The notes under the pieces were generated by a model. That model saw nothing but the letters and a program-made list of their open reading frames with translations. It was not told where the DNA came from and did not search any database. Below, piece by piece: positions 20,157 through 30,486 of a DNA stretch of 64,000 nt. This stretch comes from Ustilago trichophora. Its lineage: Eukaryota; Basidiomycota; Ustilaginomycetes; Ustilaginales; Ustilaginaceae. The stretch's first letter is position 1. Each line of letters begins with the position of its first letter. A program made the translations under genes and the position numbers. Location of the stretch: contig OOIN01000021.1 in NCBI GenBank assembly GCA_900323505.1, positions 620,001 through 684,000 on the forward strand, written 5' to 3'.

Positions 20157-20924
20157 ATGGACGCCCCTCTCCCAGATTACTACCGAACCCTTGGCGTCAC
20201 TTCCACCGCTTCGGCCGCCGACATCAAGGAAGCCTACAAGCGCCGTTCTCTCAAGACTCATCCCGATCGTTTCCCCAACGCTACACCCGCCCAACGTCAA
20301 CGATATACGCAAAAGTTTCAAACCCTAGCCGACGCCTACTACGTTCTCTCGGACACCGATCGACGTCGCGAGTACGATCAACTGCGAGGCTCTCGTCCCT
20401 CTTCCAACTCTTTCTTCGGTGGATCTTCGTACGACGACGACGACGACGAAGAGGCAGCTTCCGAGTTTAGCGAAAAGGAGCAGAGCTATTCCGCCAACTT
20501 TTTCCAGTCCTTCTTCCCGGGCGGCGCGTTCAAGCAAGAGGAGCAGGAGCAGGAGAGCAACGGTACAGAGACCAACGAGGATCGTCGTCGTCGTCGAGCT
20601 GGAAGCAGTCAGCCCGAAGCAGACGGCGTATTCGCAAACGTCTTTGAGGAGCTTCTTCGGCCCGAAGTCAACCGAGTCGCGCCGATCTGGAAGTGGGTCG
20701 GTGGTGCATCGGGTACCGCGCTCGGCTTTATTGTAGGCAACATTCCAGGTGCACTGGCGGGCGCGTTTGCAGGCAGCCAGTTGGGCAGGATCAGAGACGC
20801 AAAGGGTAAAAGCGTCGCCGAGGTGTTTATGTCCCTGGGTGCAAGTCAGAGGGCTGAAGTGTTGACCAGGTTGCTTCAGAGAGTGCTGTCTCAGCAGACG
20901 GGCACCAATCCTACTCCGCAATGA
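20157..20924 (+). CDS. J-domain (DnaJ) co-chaperone with C-terminal Gly-rich membrane-like segment
   Basis: A 255-aa class C J-protein. The J domain occupies residues ~6-75: DYYRTLGV, helix II, the HPD motif at 35-37 that stimulates Hsp70 ATPase, then QKFQTLADAYYVLSDTDRRREYD. An acidic/polar linker follows. Near residues 180-215 a Gly/Ala-rich hydrophobic stretch (GGASGTALGFIVGNIPGALA then GAFAGSQLG) looks like a glycine-zipper membrane segment; the pairing suggests a membrane-associated Hsp70 recruiter, of unknown location. Its TGA stop overlaps the ATG of the next gene by four bases (ATGA at 20921-20924), a rare layout for a eukaryote. Confidence 0.88.
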   Translation: MDAPLPDYYRTLGVTSTASAADIKEAYKRRSLKTHPDRFPNATPAQRQRYTQKFQTLADAYYVLSDTDRRREYDQLRGSRPSSNSFFGGSSYDDDDDEEAASEFSEKEQSYSANFFQSFFPGGAFKQEEQEQESNGTETNEDRRRRRAGSSQPEADGVFANVFEELLRPEVNRVAPIWKWVGGASGTALGFIVGNIPGALAGAFAGSQLGRIRDAKGKSVAEVFMSLGASQRAEVLTRLLQRVLSQQTGTNPTPQ

Positions 20925-21700
20925 GCAGCAGCTCGAATAGGCCGCGTGGGCGTCCGCCTGGGTCCAAGACCAACCGCAGCGACAATGAAGCACCAGCAGA
21001 ACGAGTGGTGTCCAAGGGAAAGAAACGAAAAATGGAAGGCCAACAGCGACGGACAAAACTACGCGCCAATGCAGAGAGCAGGTTCTATACGCGCAACATT
21101 CTTCCAGATTTCCATCGGAGGTTGCCACCAGCAGCACAGGATTTGGTAGAACGGGCATTGCTGGATCATGGTCTTGCCGATGCAGCCGCAGACGATCCGA
21201 GATGGATACAGCTGTACGATGAGCTGCATCGTTTGATCGAGCAGCCTAATGAGACCACCGCCGCATCCACGAACGACGAGGAAGATGACAATGACTCTTT
21301 ATACGAATGGGCTTCACCCTCCTCCTCTTCGGATGACGAAGAGCAACCCACCCCACATCGCTCCTCCTCCACCGCCCAACGAGATTCTACCCGAGAATCC
21401 GATCTGAAATCCATCCTCCCCAATCCGACCCTAACCACAGCAACCCATCGCTACATCTCGGAGCAACTCACAAACGCCCGAGGCGCCTTACCCAGAGCCA
21501 TCCCTCCCGAATCGTGGGACCCCAACGCACTTGCCGCCCTCAGCATGCTCATAGAAGAACTCGTCAAGTCGCAGGCGCGATTCAACGCTCAACGTACCAT
21601 GTTTGCCAAATCGCCGCGAAATCAGCTGTTAGCCGCCAAGAGGGAGGCAAATAAGAAGAAAAGTGGCAAAGACGAGGATCAAAAGCAAGGCGGACAATAG
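20921..21700 (+). CDS. AT-hook protein of unknown function, overlapping the J-domain gene
   Basis: A 259-aa basic protein. Residues 7-17 (NRPRGRPPGSK) form a canonical AT-hook with its RGRP core, followed by a KKRK nuclear-localisation type cluster. Two predicted helical blocks (about 54-110, RFYTRNILPDFHRRLPPAAQ onward, and about 180-225) flank an acidic, Ser-rich linker, and the C-terminus is Lys-rich. This suggests a nuclear DNA-binding protein. I do not recognise the family. The composition and well-organised charge pattern support a real gene. It starts inside the stop codon of the J-domain gene (ATGA), so it is either translated by reinitiation from a shared transcript or from its own mRNA starting within the upstream gene. 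Confidence 0.72.
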   Translation: MSSSSNRPRGRPPGSKTNRSDNEAPAERVVSKGKKRKMEGQQRRTKLRANAESRFYTRNILPDFHRRLPPAAQDLVERALLDHGLADAAADDPRWIQLYDELHRLIEQPNETTAASTNDEEDDNDSLYEWASPSSSSDDEEQPTPHRSSSTAQRDSTRESDLKSILPNPTLTTATHRYISEQLTNARGALPRAIPPESWDPNALAALSMLIEELVKSQARFNAQRTMFAKSPRNQLLAAKREANKKKSGKDEDQKQGGQ

Positions 21701-22241
21701 CTTTTCGAGGGATGGACGACTCGTAGATTCATCCTCGCCCTTCCTTTGGACTTGACACGACTGAATTCAGCCCACTATGACCCCATGTATACCGGATGCA
21801 ATGAATATCGAACGTATAACTTTGTCAAGATCTTTGGAACATCGACGTTTGTGCAGTTTGTTGTACGTGTATTTTTGAGAAGGTTATTTGGGTTGGTATT
21901 TTTTTTATTTTTATTTTTTCCGGTTTTGGTTGGTGCTAGGAGAATCACTCACTCGCTGGACAGTTAGACCATGATTTGCTGCACGAATCAACGTGGATCG
22001 AACGAAGCATCAGCCCGATTCGAAGGAGCTCTTCTGTTTTTTCAAGAAGAAGATCAGTGGAGAGTGAGAAGAAGAAGCGGAATGCGATGCGGGCGTGCTT
22101 TACAAGGTGTTACTGTAAATTCAAGGGTGGTTGGTGGATAACAACGCTCGGATGTGACGCTATTCTGCATCTTGTTTGCCAGCGAGTTGACATCCTGCGC
22201 CACGAACAGGCAAAAGTACAGTAGGGTTGTCACGAAAAAGG

Positions 22242-22288
<47 letters not shown>

Positions 22289-22847
22289 CCATCTCCGAGA
22301 CCAACACACGCAAATCGAAACGTGCCTCGGTGTCACCACAGCCACACTCTCGAAATACCAGCACAGCTCTCCACACAAGTTTTCGCATATGTCTTCCGCG
22401 ATAAGGCTGTACCAGGTGGCAAGAGGTTCGTGCGGTTTCATAAACGCCAAAGAGCAAAAGGGGGATCGAGCAAGATGAAACGAAACGGGGTTCGGGAGGG
22501 AGGCGCGTGCGAGTTTGTCGGTCATCTGCCAAAGTGTGCATATCGAGATGTGGTCGGACCGGGAACCAGGATTGCTCTGATTTTTTCCGAGCGATCCGCA
22601 ACACCGAGGTCGCTAAGGAGGATTCATGCATGTCTTGTTTTTCTGTGAAACTTGACCGCTCTTCCTTTCAGGGTCCACAGGGAGGAATCGCTTGGCTTAT
22701 CTGTCATTGGTTCCCCGACTGTGGCTTTTTTGGGCTGTGTGCTTGACCGACCCGCTTGATTTGGAAGATGTGTATTTAGATAGGCATCGAGTGAAAGGTC
22801 TTTTTTTCAACCATCTTCTTCGCATCCATCTTTGCTGAAACAGAACG
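21701..22847. other. Intergenic region
   Basis: It contains TACAGTA at 22217 and a 43-base T homopolymer at 22246-22288. No supported gene; the frames crossing the T tract are artefacts of poly-Phe. Confidence 0.5.
22246..22288. repeat. Poly(T) homopolymer, 43 bases
   Basis: An uninterrupted T run about 560 bp upstream of the glycosyltransferase start. Confidence 0.9.
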
Positions 22848-24683
22848 ATGTCGTCCAAGAGAGAAGCAGGTGGTGGTGGATACTCACCGCTTCCAACTCA
22901 GCAAGCAGGAGAGGCGTCTGGATCGCGTCAAAGTTCGACTACTTCTTCGTTGACTTGTTCGCCTTTACAGCACGCTATTGCTAGTTTGCACCCACTTGCT
23001 CACCAACAGGCGTACACAGATCAAGATGCGGATGGTGGGGAGGAGACGTACTACGAGCTCTCGGAAAAAAGACGGTTGACTGTTCATCATTCCACCCGAC
23101 AAGAGCAGCAGCAGCGACGGCGGCGCGCGGATTACTATGCTTGGATTGGTATGAGGGATGGTACTTTGATGGGAGGTGTGGTGGGATTCGTTCAACGAGG
23201 TAAAACCATCATACTGCTAGCGATCTGTCTGCTGTTAAGCATGATGCTTCTCCTACAAGACAACTCAACCCCACTCTCTTCACCAACCAGATCCAAATCC
23301 GCCATCATCTCCTCCATCCAACCCCCCACAAGCTACAGATTGGAAGACGACCTAGTCCTCATAACCAAAGTCGGCTCCGCAACCGTTCACAAACGTCTCC
23401 TCATCCATCTCGCTTCGCAACCCACCTCCAACATCTACACTCCCAACACGCTCTACGTATCCGACTACCCCTTAACCTTGGGTAACATTACATTTTTCGA
23501 TGCCCTCTCCAACGTCTCTTCCACCATTTCCCAGACGGAAGAGTTTTCCACCCTCCATCGCGAACTCGTCGCTCTGCTCGAATCCAACCAGGACCTAGAT
23601 ACCACTATGGACCACGATGCAGGGTGGAAATTGGACAAATACAAGTTCTTACCCATGGTGGCTGAGGCTTGGCGTCGATTCCCCCGTAAGAAATGGTACG
23701 TTATCGTGGAAGCCGACACGTTTCTCTTCTTCAACCAACTGGTCAAATGGTTGAGTACGTTGGATCCGCAGGAACAGTACATGTTTGGCCATCCGAGTTT
23801 CTGCGACTACGATGGGAAAAGCACCATGTTCACGCACGGAGGAAGTGGAATCGTTCTATCCAGAGGCATTATGGAGGCAAGTTTTGGCACCGATTCCGAA
23901 TTCGAACATAACCATGACGATCTGATTCAGAAATCAGCCTTTGGTGACGCCCTACTTTCCAAAGCGATCTACGACTCGGATTCGGTAACCCTCTCAGAAC
24001 TCAGCCCGCAAGCAGAAGATCGTTTCAACAGCGATCCTCCTCGAATCCTCAAATTCCATCGAGCAAACTGGTGCAAATCCATCCTCACTTTCCACCACAT
24101 CACCCCGGCAGATGCTGCGCATCTGTACGATTTTCAAAACCGAATCGAACCAAGACTGGCTGCAGACGATACGGTGAAATGGGCCGATGTATGGGATGAA
24201 TTCATCCCGGGATTCCTCAAGCAGGCCATGGAAGAGGTGGGCAGGTTCGATGAGGATTCGGTGCTCAAAGCAGGCAGTGCAGAGGTGGGCGAAGTGGGAG
24301 TGATCGGTTGGCAAGCTTTTGAAGATTGGGATTCTGAAACGACCAACACGATCACCCCAAGTGCGGTAGAGTGTCAGAGTACGTGTAGAGAGGATGTCAA
24401 CTGTCTGATGTGGGAATGGAGGAAAGGTCACGGTGAAAGAGAGCAGGATTGGGGCGGTGGAAGACGAAGAAAGAGAAGCGAGGGTCGGAAGAGAAACGAG
24501 ATGGAGGAGGAGTGGGGCAAGTGCAGATATACATCGGATTTCTTGAGGATCGGTATCACCAAACCTAAACAGGCAGATCTGACAACAGGTTACATGGGAA
24601 AGAGAATCGATCGATGGAGAAAAGATCTAGAATGCTCCGGACGCACTGGATTGAACTCGTATTCCGCTTTGCAAGACGTCTAA
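22848..24683 (+). CDS. Type II membrane glycosyltransferase (GT31/fringe-like) with C-terminal PAN-like segment
   Basis: A 611-aa protein with a long polar cytosolic N-terminus, one signal-anchor span (about 119-136) and a lumenal catalytic region, the Golgi type II layout. The core shows KWYVIVEADTFLFFNQLVKW with an ExD-type metal/nucleotide-sugar motif (about 288-290), YMFGHPSFCDYDG and a glycine-rich FTHGGSGIVLSRG, all typical of fungal fringe-like GT31 enzymes. After residue ~470 a short Cys/Trp segment (ECQSTCREDVNCLMWEW ... GKCRY) resembles a PAN/Apple module, probably a carbohydrate or protein contact. Donor and acceptor sugars cannot be told from sequence. Confidence 0.8.
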   Translation: MSSKREAGGGGYSPLPTQQAGEASGSRQSSTTSSLTCSPLQHAIASLHPLAHQQAYTDQDADGGEETYYELSEKRRLTVHHSTRQEQQQRRRRADYYAWIGMRDGTLMGGVVGFVQRGKTIILLAICLLLSMMLLLQDNSTPLSSPTRSKSAIISSIQPPTSYRLEDDLVLITKVGSATVHKRLLIHLASQPTSNIYTPNTLYVSDYPLTLGNITFFDALSNVSSTISQTEEFSTLHRELVALLESNQDLDTTMDHDAGWKLDKYKFLPMVAEAWRRFPRKKWYVIVEADTFLFFNQLVKWLSTLDPQEQYMFGHPSFCDYDGKSTMFTHGGSGIVLSRGIMEASFGTDSEFEHNHDDLIQKSAFGDALLSKAIYDSDSVTLSELSPQAEDRFNSDPPRILKFHRANWCKSILTFHHITPADAAHLYDFQNRIEPRLAADDTVKWADVWDEFIPGFLKQAMEEVGRFDEDSVLKAGSAEVGEVGVIGWQAFEDWDSETTNTITPSAVECQSTCREDVNCLMWEWRKGHGEREQDWGGGRRRKRSEGRKRNEMEEEWGKCRYTSDFLRIGITKPKQADLTTGYMGKRIDRWRKDLECSGRTGLNSYSALQDV

Positions 24684-24903
24684 AACGCCAACACATACAC
24701 CCCAACATACGCTCCTTTAGCATTTTCATCAACACTCAACCTTAGACTCCATCTAGACCCTGTATTTGTACTTCGCATTGCATCCATCCCTAAAACTGCG
24801 TTTCGTTTCTTCTGACATTCTGATGTTACTGTGCCATTGCGAGAGACTATTATCTATGACAGAGAAAGACATGTGATCTATACAATCTCTACAAAACCAA
24901 GGT

Positions 24904-26049
24904 CTACACACGTCGATTTCGACCTTGAACCATGATCAAGAATTCCCTCTTTGTCCACCAAGCGATGCTCGTTCTCTTGAGTCTCGCCATGGATGACATG
25001 AATCCTACCACGTCTTCTGGCCAGTTCTGCGTCTGCTCTTGCATTTTGGCCATGGTTGCCTGTCGAATCGCTACGCTTCTTAGAGGGTTTGAGAGGAATA
25101 CGACATTTGCCAGATGCCTCGTTATGGAGTTTGCCGCGCTGGGGACAGAGTAGACCGATGTAGTGCTCGTCGTTGTTGGAGGGGCGTACTTGAGCGTGAC
25201 TATGTGAGTGGCTTTGAGAGCCTCCGGTGGGCTAGAGGGGAGGGTGGGGACGGTTAGAAGCGCTCGATTGTTGCTCGTTACAACTTCGGGGAAGAACGCT
25301 AGAGGCGAAGACGAGGATTTGAGCGTCGAATTGAGATCCTGGTGAATTGTCAATGTGGATAGTTGGGATTGGGAGGGTGGCAGGGCGCCGATGAATCGAA
25401 GTGCCGAGGAGAGGGGTAGGATGACGTATCCCAAGATTGGAATCTCGGTAGAACTCGAAGAAGACGTGGCGGAAGCGGAGGAAGGCGTGACGATGCGAGT
25501 ATTCGCCGACATGGCGTTCTTCTTCGGTGTCCTCCTCGCACTCGCACCCGCACCCACACCAGAGGTAGATTCATACTTCCCCATCTCTTCCTTGACCCCA
25601 TCCCCAATCACTGGAAGCACAAACTTCAACCCTGGATACAGATACGCGAGTATCAAAAGGTCAAAGTAAGACGAATGATTGGCCATTACAAGATCTCCCT
25701 TTTTCGCCTCTTGTGCATTCTTGTTGAAATCTTGCTTGTTTCTACCACCCGCGCTACGTCCTGAAGTTCCGGGTGAAACCCTCTCCACGGCCAACGAGAT
25801 GAATCCCAACGCACCCAACACCACCCGTAACAACGCCGAGTTTCCACTGATAAGATACATCCCCCAGAACAGCCCCCCGACAATAGCCCGGATGAGACCT
25901 AGAAGGATGAAAACGGGCGTAAAAATCACACTGGCGATGCTGAAAGATCCAGACCAAGAAGAGGATGACGAGGTGGATGCGGCAACGGGGGTGAGGAATA
26001 CTTGGATCCCCGTGCCTGGGTCGCGGAATTTGGAAAACTTCTCCGCCAT
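24904..26049 (-). CDS. Lysophospholipid acyltransferase, Loa1/Vps66-like
   Basis: A 381-aa membrane acyltransferase. The start at 26049 gives MAEKFSKFRDPGTGIQVFLTP, which matches the N-terminal form of yeast Loa1/Vps66 (...RDxGTGIxxFL). The longer in-frame start at 26217 adds 56 residues with no family resemblance. Hydrophobic segments lie at about residues 35-65 and 72-88. The acyltransferase motif I is NHSSYFD (about 124-130, HX4D type), and a later AFFPEVVTSN corresponds to the FPEG-type motif III. Between them is a Ser/Thr-rich insert of about 60 residues not expected from yeast. Loa1 transfers oleoyl groups to lysophosphatidic acid in the ER and lipid droplets. Confidence 0.83.
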   Translation of the reverse strand: MAEKFSKFRDPGTGIQVFLTPVAASTSSSSSWSGSFSIASVIFTPVFILLGLIRAIVGGLFWGMYLISGNSALLRVVLGALGFISLAVERVSPGTSGRSAGGRNKQDFNKNAQEAKKGDLVMANHSSYFDLLILAYLYPGLKFVLPVIGDGVKEEMGKYESTSGVGAGASARRTPKKNAMSANTRIVTPSSASATSSSSSTEIPILGYVILPLSSALRFIGALPPSQSQLSTLTIHQDLNSTLKSSSSPLAFFPEVVTSNNRALLTVPTLPSSPPEALKATHIVTLKYAPPTTTSTTSVYSVPSAANSITRHLANVVFLSNPLRSVAIRQATMAKMQEQTQNWPEDVVGFMSSMARLKRTSIAWWTKREFLIMVQGRNRRV

Positions 26050-26603
26050 TGTGTGGAGAGACCTGCGCAGATCGATGGTGTGGAAGAAGGATGGTACGAC
26101 GGAGCAGAGTGAGGAGACGTCTGTGCGCTGGAAGAAATTCCGGTCTATAGACACTTGTTTAAACATCTCCAAAACCGGAGCTGGAGTGTGCCCCGATTGA
26201 GCCGATTCCCCGATCAAACCCCCCGCACTGGCTGCTCAACTTCATCAATCTGCCAAGTCGGGTCCAGGTCTTATGAACAGCGGAGGCTCAAGACGGAGCT
26301 GACTTGATGAGTTCTCCGCTGTCTCTATACAAAACATTGAGTGGGGTAGAAGCGATCTTGCGGTTTCGTTGGCAGTTAACTTGAGCAGCAGGCTCAACAC
26401 TTTGCTTTTCATCCCAGACGCCAAATCTAGAGTTTGTGCCCTCATAACGCCTTTGTTTGGTCTTCTTTGCTTGATGACCGAGTCAGAGCTGTTGTTTGAG
26501 ACGGTCTCATGGTACATAAGCTCCCCGAGACTTTGCTCTCGCTCCTGGGATTACGTCCAGCTTCACCTTTTTTCTTGTTCTCACCTCCAGCGCATCCAAT
26601 AAC
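26050..26603. other. Divergent intergenic region
   Basis: Between the Loa1-like start (minus) and the small secreted protein start (plus); about 550 bp that must hold both promoters. No other supported gene. Confidence 0.5.
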
Positions 26604-27126
26604 ATGACGCTGTTCAAGCAGCCCGTTCTGCCTCTCTTGCTCACCATCTGCATGTCGAACCTGCCCCTCGTGGTACAGGGACATAGCGACATGCATCACT
26701 TGGTCCGACGAGAATCCGTCGAAGACTGCACTCAGCATATGGTCCAAACCCTATGGCAAGACCATCCCAAATTCGCCCAAGCCGTCGCCTGCTTCAAAGA
26801 CAAACTCCACTACAATACCGACAGCGAATATTCCGAAGACATGCACTTTATCGACTGGTATCCTTGCTACTTTAAGGGCTGGGGCAAAACTAGGCATTAT
26901 TCGTAAGTATCTTCTCCACCTGCTTTTCTTTCTGTCGAGTGTAGAGATGTTGACACCCCTTCTTTATCCAAATTTGGTTGGTGATGGTGATAGTTACAAA
27001 TGCTTTTGGTTCACCAACGACAACGGTTTTGAAGTCACGGGTGATGGCGGTTTCGAAAATTTTGCTTTCATTGCACCTGGCTGCGAGGTCTCTGAGAACA
27101 ATAAGAGGGTCAAGTGTAAGCGTTGA
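26604..27126 (+). CDS. Small secreted six-cysteine protein, candidate effector
   Basis: Two exons, 26604-26902 and 26994-27126, joined across a 91-bp intron (donor GTAAGT, acceptor GATAG), encode 143 aa. The first 26 residues are a signal peptide (hydrophobic PVLPLLLTI core, cleavage near VVQG|HS). The mature part has six Cys (about 42, 63, 88, 103, 131 and 141), an even number fit for three disulfides, and aromatic motifs such as FIDWYPCYFKGWG and YKCFWFTND. Without splicing the frame stops right after the donor. I do not recognise the family. Size, secretion signal and paired Cys fit an apoplastic effector or other small extracellular protein. Confidence 0.8.
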
Positions 27127-27359
27127 TGGCAAGAATCGTACACTGCTCTGTGGGATGTAACCTAGCGTCGCAAGGGCGCACAAGGTGTTGGCGTGGGCAA
27201 ACAAGAGATCCGCGAGCACTCAACAGCAACTTTGTTCACATCGAGACCCACGAGAAGCATGTCAAAAGTCCATTTCACAGTCATACACCCTGTCCGGGTA
27301 CATCCTGCTTTCTCGAGATACAACATGCCAGTCTACCCTTTCTTCGAGGCCGTTGCTGC

Positions 27360-28858
27360 TTAGCCGAGCGGACAGCGTCTCCTGTTGTGACCATACTCCT
27401 TACAGTTGCTACACCTGGCCGAGCCCTTCCCTGAGCTCGGGGGCACGGTTTGCCCTCCTCCAACCTGACCTAATGGTGTTTGCGGCACTCCAACGACCCC
27501 AGCTGCTGCTCTGAGTGGCGACCCTACACCATTCACCTGGGTCGGCGTACTGCGCCCGTTCAATCCTCTCGCCAGCGCGGCAATGGATCCGTTGTTGCCC
27601 GACGAGGATGCGGCTGGTGCTCCACCAAGCATAGGTAGACCGGGAGAGATGGGGTCGACCGCATTGCCATTAGGCCCGATCTTGCGTTTCTTGCGTGCAG
27701 ATCTGTCAAGCCGTGACTCGGCACGTGCGAGCATCGTCTCGAGCTCCTTGTCCATGATTGAGCGAGAGGCGACATCAGAGCGGTCGTACACGCCGAGGAG
27801 GTTGAGCATCTGTCGTTCAAAGGATGGTTTGGGTCCGGGAGAGGCTGTAGCACCGGCAGCACCGTTGGAGCCGGAACCAGGTAAAACGAGATCCGAGTCG
27901 AGGTCAAGGGTCGCTGCCCCGTTGGATGGCGTCGGCGTTCCAAGCGCAGGGTTGGGCGTGCCGAGCAGACTGAGATGCTGGTGGGCAGACGGTCCAGCCG
28001 CGTTGACGAGGAGGTTGTTGTGGTTGGAAGGCGTCATGGTCTGCTGCTGCTGTGTTTGCTGCTGTGCTGATTGCTGCTGCTGCTGCTGCTGCTGCTGTTG
28101 CGTGCGACGCGCCTGCTGCTGGCTTGATGTTCCGTTGCGAGCGCCGTTAGCATTGGCGTTGTTGGCAGCGCTGCTTGCTCTACCCTTGGCTGCTTGTGAC
28201 CCGCTGGCAGTGGCCATGGGCGCAGGAGTGGGCGTAGCAGTCAGATTGGCAGCCTGAGCCACAGCGTTGGCAGCAGCGTTACCGCCTTGCGGCGTACCTG
28301 GCGAGTCGTGAGCCTTGCGCTGATTCTTTATCCTCCTGACTTGGCTTGGCAAGTTCTCGCGGTCAGTCTCCATCTGATGCTTGTGCCTGCCTTCTAGGAT
28401 TCTCAACTCCATCTTGCCCGTCTTCCAGTTCTTGGTGCACTGCACGCGGAACGGACATCCGATCTTGAGCGATCCACGTTTACGTCTTTCCTTCTCCTTT
28501 GGGATCTGGCGCTTTTTGGAATTTGGGGTGCCATCCGCGTTGAGCGATTCTGGGAAGCCGCCACGATAGCAGGACCAGCAAATTCGAGTCTGGTTGTTGG
28601 CGGACCACTGGATGCGGATATCGAAACCTTGGGAGAGTGCGTAGGTGTGCATGTAGTTGGAGGCGCTTTCGAGGTTGTCAAAATCAAGTTCGAGGGGCAT
28701 GGAAGGAGGGGCGATCAGACCTTCTGAATCTGGTACACCTGGCGGTGCTGTGGCTGTTGTTTGTTGATGGTGCTGCTGTTGCGCGGCGGCCACTGCAGCG
28801 TGTTGTTGCTGTTGCTGCTGTTGTTGCTGTTGCTGTTGGGCTTGTGCTTGCTGTTGTG

Positions 28859-28891
<33 letters not shown>

Positions 28892-29144
28892 GCTGCTGCT
28901 GCTGTGTTTGTTGTTGTTGCTGTTGTGATGGCTGCTGCTGCTGTTGCTGCTGGGGCTGCGGTGTGCTGTTGTTCGGTGAAGGTGCCATGGGAAAGGAATG
29001 GGAAGAAATGTTGCTGCCGAGAAGCGAGGCATTTGTGCCGGGAGAAGCATTGGGACCATGATTGTGTGTGTAGCTGATGGTGGGCATGCCTGCACTGAGA
29101 AAGTTGGGATGATGCGCACTGGTGTGCGATGGATGATACGACAT
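27360..29144 (-). CDS. FAR1-like zinc-finger DNA-binding protein with polyglutamine and a C-terminal zinc knuckle
   Basis: A 594-aa likely nuclear factor. Residues ~64-128 are polyglutamine coded by mixed CAG/CAA. Residues ~152-258 look like a FAR1/WRKY-GCM1 type zinc finger: ELDFDNLESASNYMHTYALS, CWSC (189-192), IGCPFRVQC (230-236) and HKH (254-256). This fold derives from the DNA-binding domain of Mutator-like transposases. A second Gln-rich stretch and a long Ala/Asn/Gly-rich region follow. The protein ends with a CCHC zinc knuckle (CX2CX4HX4C, 578-591). No transposase core is present, so it looks like a domesticated transcription factor rather than an active element. Confidence 0.72.
28801..28952. 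repeat. CAG/CAA (polyglutamine) repeat tract
   Basis: Mostly TGT/TGC trinucleotides on the plus strand, coding for Gln runs on the minus strand within the FAR1-like gene. A second shorter tract lies near 28040-28100. Confidence 0.9.
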
Positions 29145-30029
29145 GATGTCGACCCGGAGACGCTGAAGTTAGAGTAGAGACGGCTCTCTTTTGCTAGAGA
29201 CGCTAACGGAAGTGACGTGCAGAGGTAGATGGCCAAAGATGCGCAGACTATGACGACACAGCTTGGATGCTGCAAACTGAGCGCCGATAAATTGAACAGA
29301 TGCGAGTGCGCAGAGTGTTACGATAGGCGTGGCTTGGCGACCGAGATGAAACGGAGCGGCATAGAGATGAGGAGGCAAGGAGCACGAAGCAAAGACTTTG
29401 GTGTGTCGAGTGCGGTGTTAACGACCAAAGACAGCGATAGGCGAGGTATTGCGATGAAGATCAAGAGACACGGCTCTGGTTTGTTTTGATATTAGCGGCT
29501 CGAGGGAGGTATGGAAGTCGACCTAGTGCTCAGCGATTGTGAGGGCTGGACCGTGACGATGCGCGGATCGAAGGCGATGCGCTGTTTCGGTTCAGCGTGG
29601 ATAAGGATGAAGGGGTATCGGGTGGTGGTAGTGGTGGCGGTGGCCGATGGTCTTGAAGGAAAGAGGAATGGAGAAGAGGAGGAAGTAGACGAAGAAGAAG
29701 AAAGATGAGATGATGGATAGATCTCGACTAGGCTTGGACCCTGAATCTGAGCGTCGTCCATACAGTATACAGTACCTGATACAAGAGTCGACGCAGATGC
29801 CAGAAAAGGTTTTGCGTCGTCTCTTTTGAAATGCTAAGTCAAGGGGAATTTGGATTTTTCTTTCTTTTTTTGGTGGTCACGCGGTGCTTTCAAGTGACTG
29901 GAGTCGACTGTACAGGTCTGTGCTTTTTCAGGCGGGAATGAATGGTGGGACCGACAAAGTTAAGCCAACGCAAACTCGAAAAAGCACAGCCGCACAGTTT
30001 GTATGGTTGTCCCCTCTTTGCCTTTTTGA

Positions 30030-30041
30030 TACAGTACTGTA
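30030..30041. repeat. Palindromic motif TACAGTACTGTA
   Basis: A second copy of the exact 12-mer seen at 2827. Confidence 0.7.
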
Positions 30042-30382
30042 CACTACATAGTCATTCCAGCTCACGACGATGAGGGCAATGCTCAGAACGATTGCCAAAG
30101 ATCGGAGGAGGCAAGCCGAAATGAAGTCGAAATGCAGTGCACGAATTGAGATGGCACCTTTGGGCTGCTTGAGTTGGTCGAGCTTGAGCTTACAATGCTC
30201 GGTGACAAACTGAGACTCAGTGCCAGCAGTCAAGCGGACTTGGAGCATCGACACAGCCAGACAAAACAACCTTGGCTGATTGTTCACCAATGTAAAAGAC
30301 TTTGAAAGCATTACGATAACGATATATATATATGAGATTACGAATGAGTCGACATAGGAAGAGAAACAAGGGGGGGTGAGTA

Positions 30383-30385
<3 letters not shown>

Positions 30386-30453
<68 letters not shown>
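30386..30453. repeat. AG dinucleotide repeat with one interruption
   Basis: About 68 bp of AG units broken once by GGG, close to the 3' end of the DUF202 gene. Confidence 0.95.
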
Positions 30454-30456
<3 letters not shown>

Positions 30457-30486
30457 GAAATCGGATGCCCTTGCGATGGGAATGAC

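Larger units (their letters stand above)
29145..30486. other. Intergenic region
   Basis: Upstream of the FAR1-like gene and downstream of the DUF202 gene. It holds tandem TACAGTA copies at 29761 and 29768, the palindrome TACAGTACTGTA at 30030-30041, and an AG repeat at 30386-30453. No supported gene. Confidence 0.5.

Noticed and set aside
22227..22478. Frames containing long Phe or Lys runs at 22227-22478 and 32301-32588
   Set aside because: They only read through poly(T) or poly(A) homopolymers.
29492..29761. 89-codon minus-strand frame upstream of the FAR1-like gene as a possible first exon
   Set aside because: Ser/Thr-rich translation with no good splice link into the downstream frame, whose own ATG has an ordinary context.
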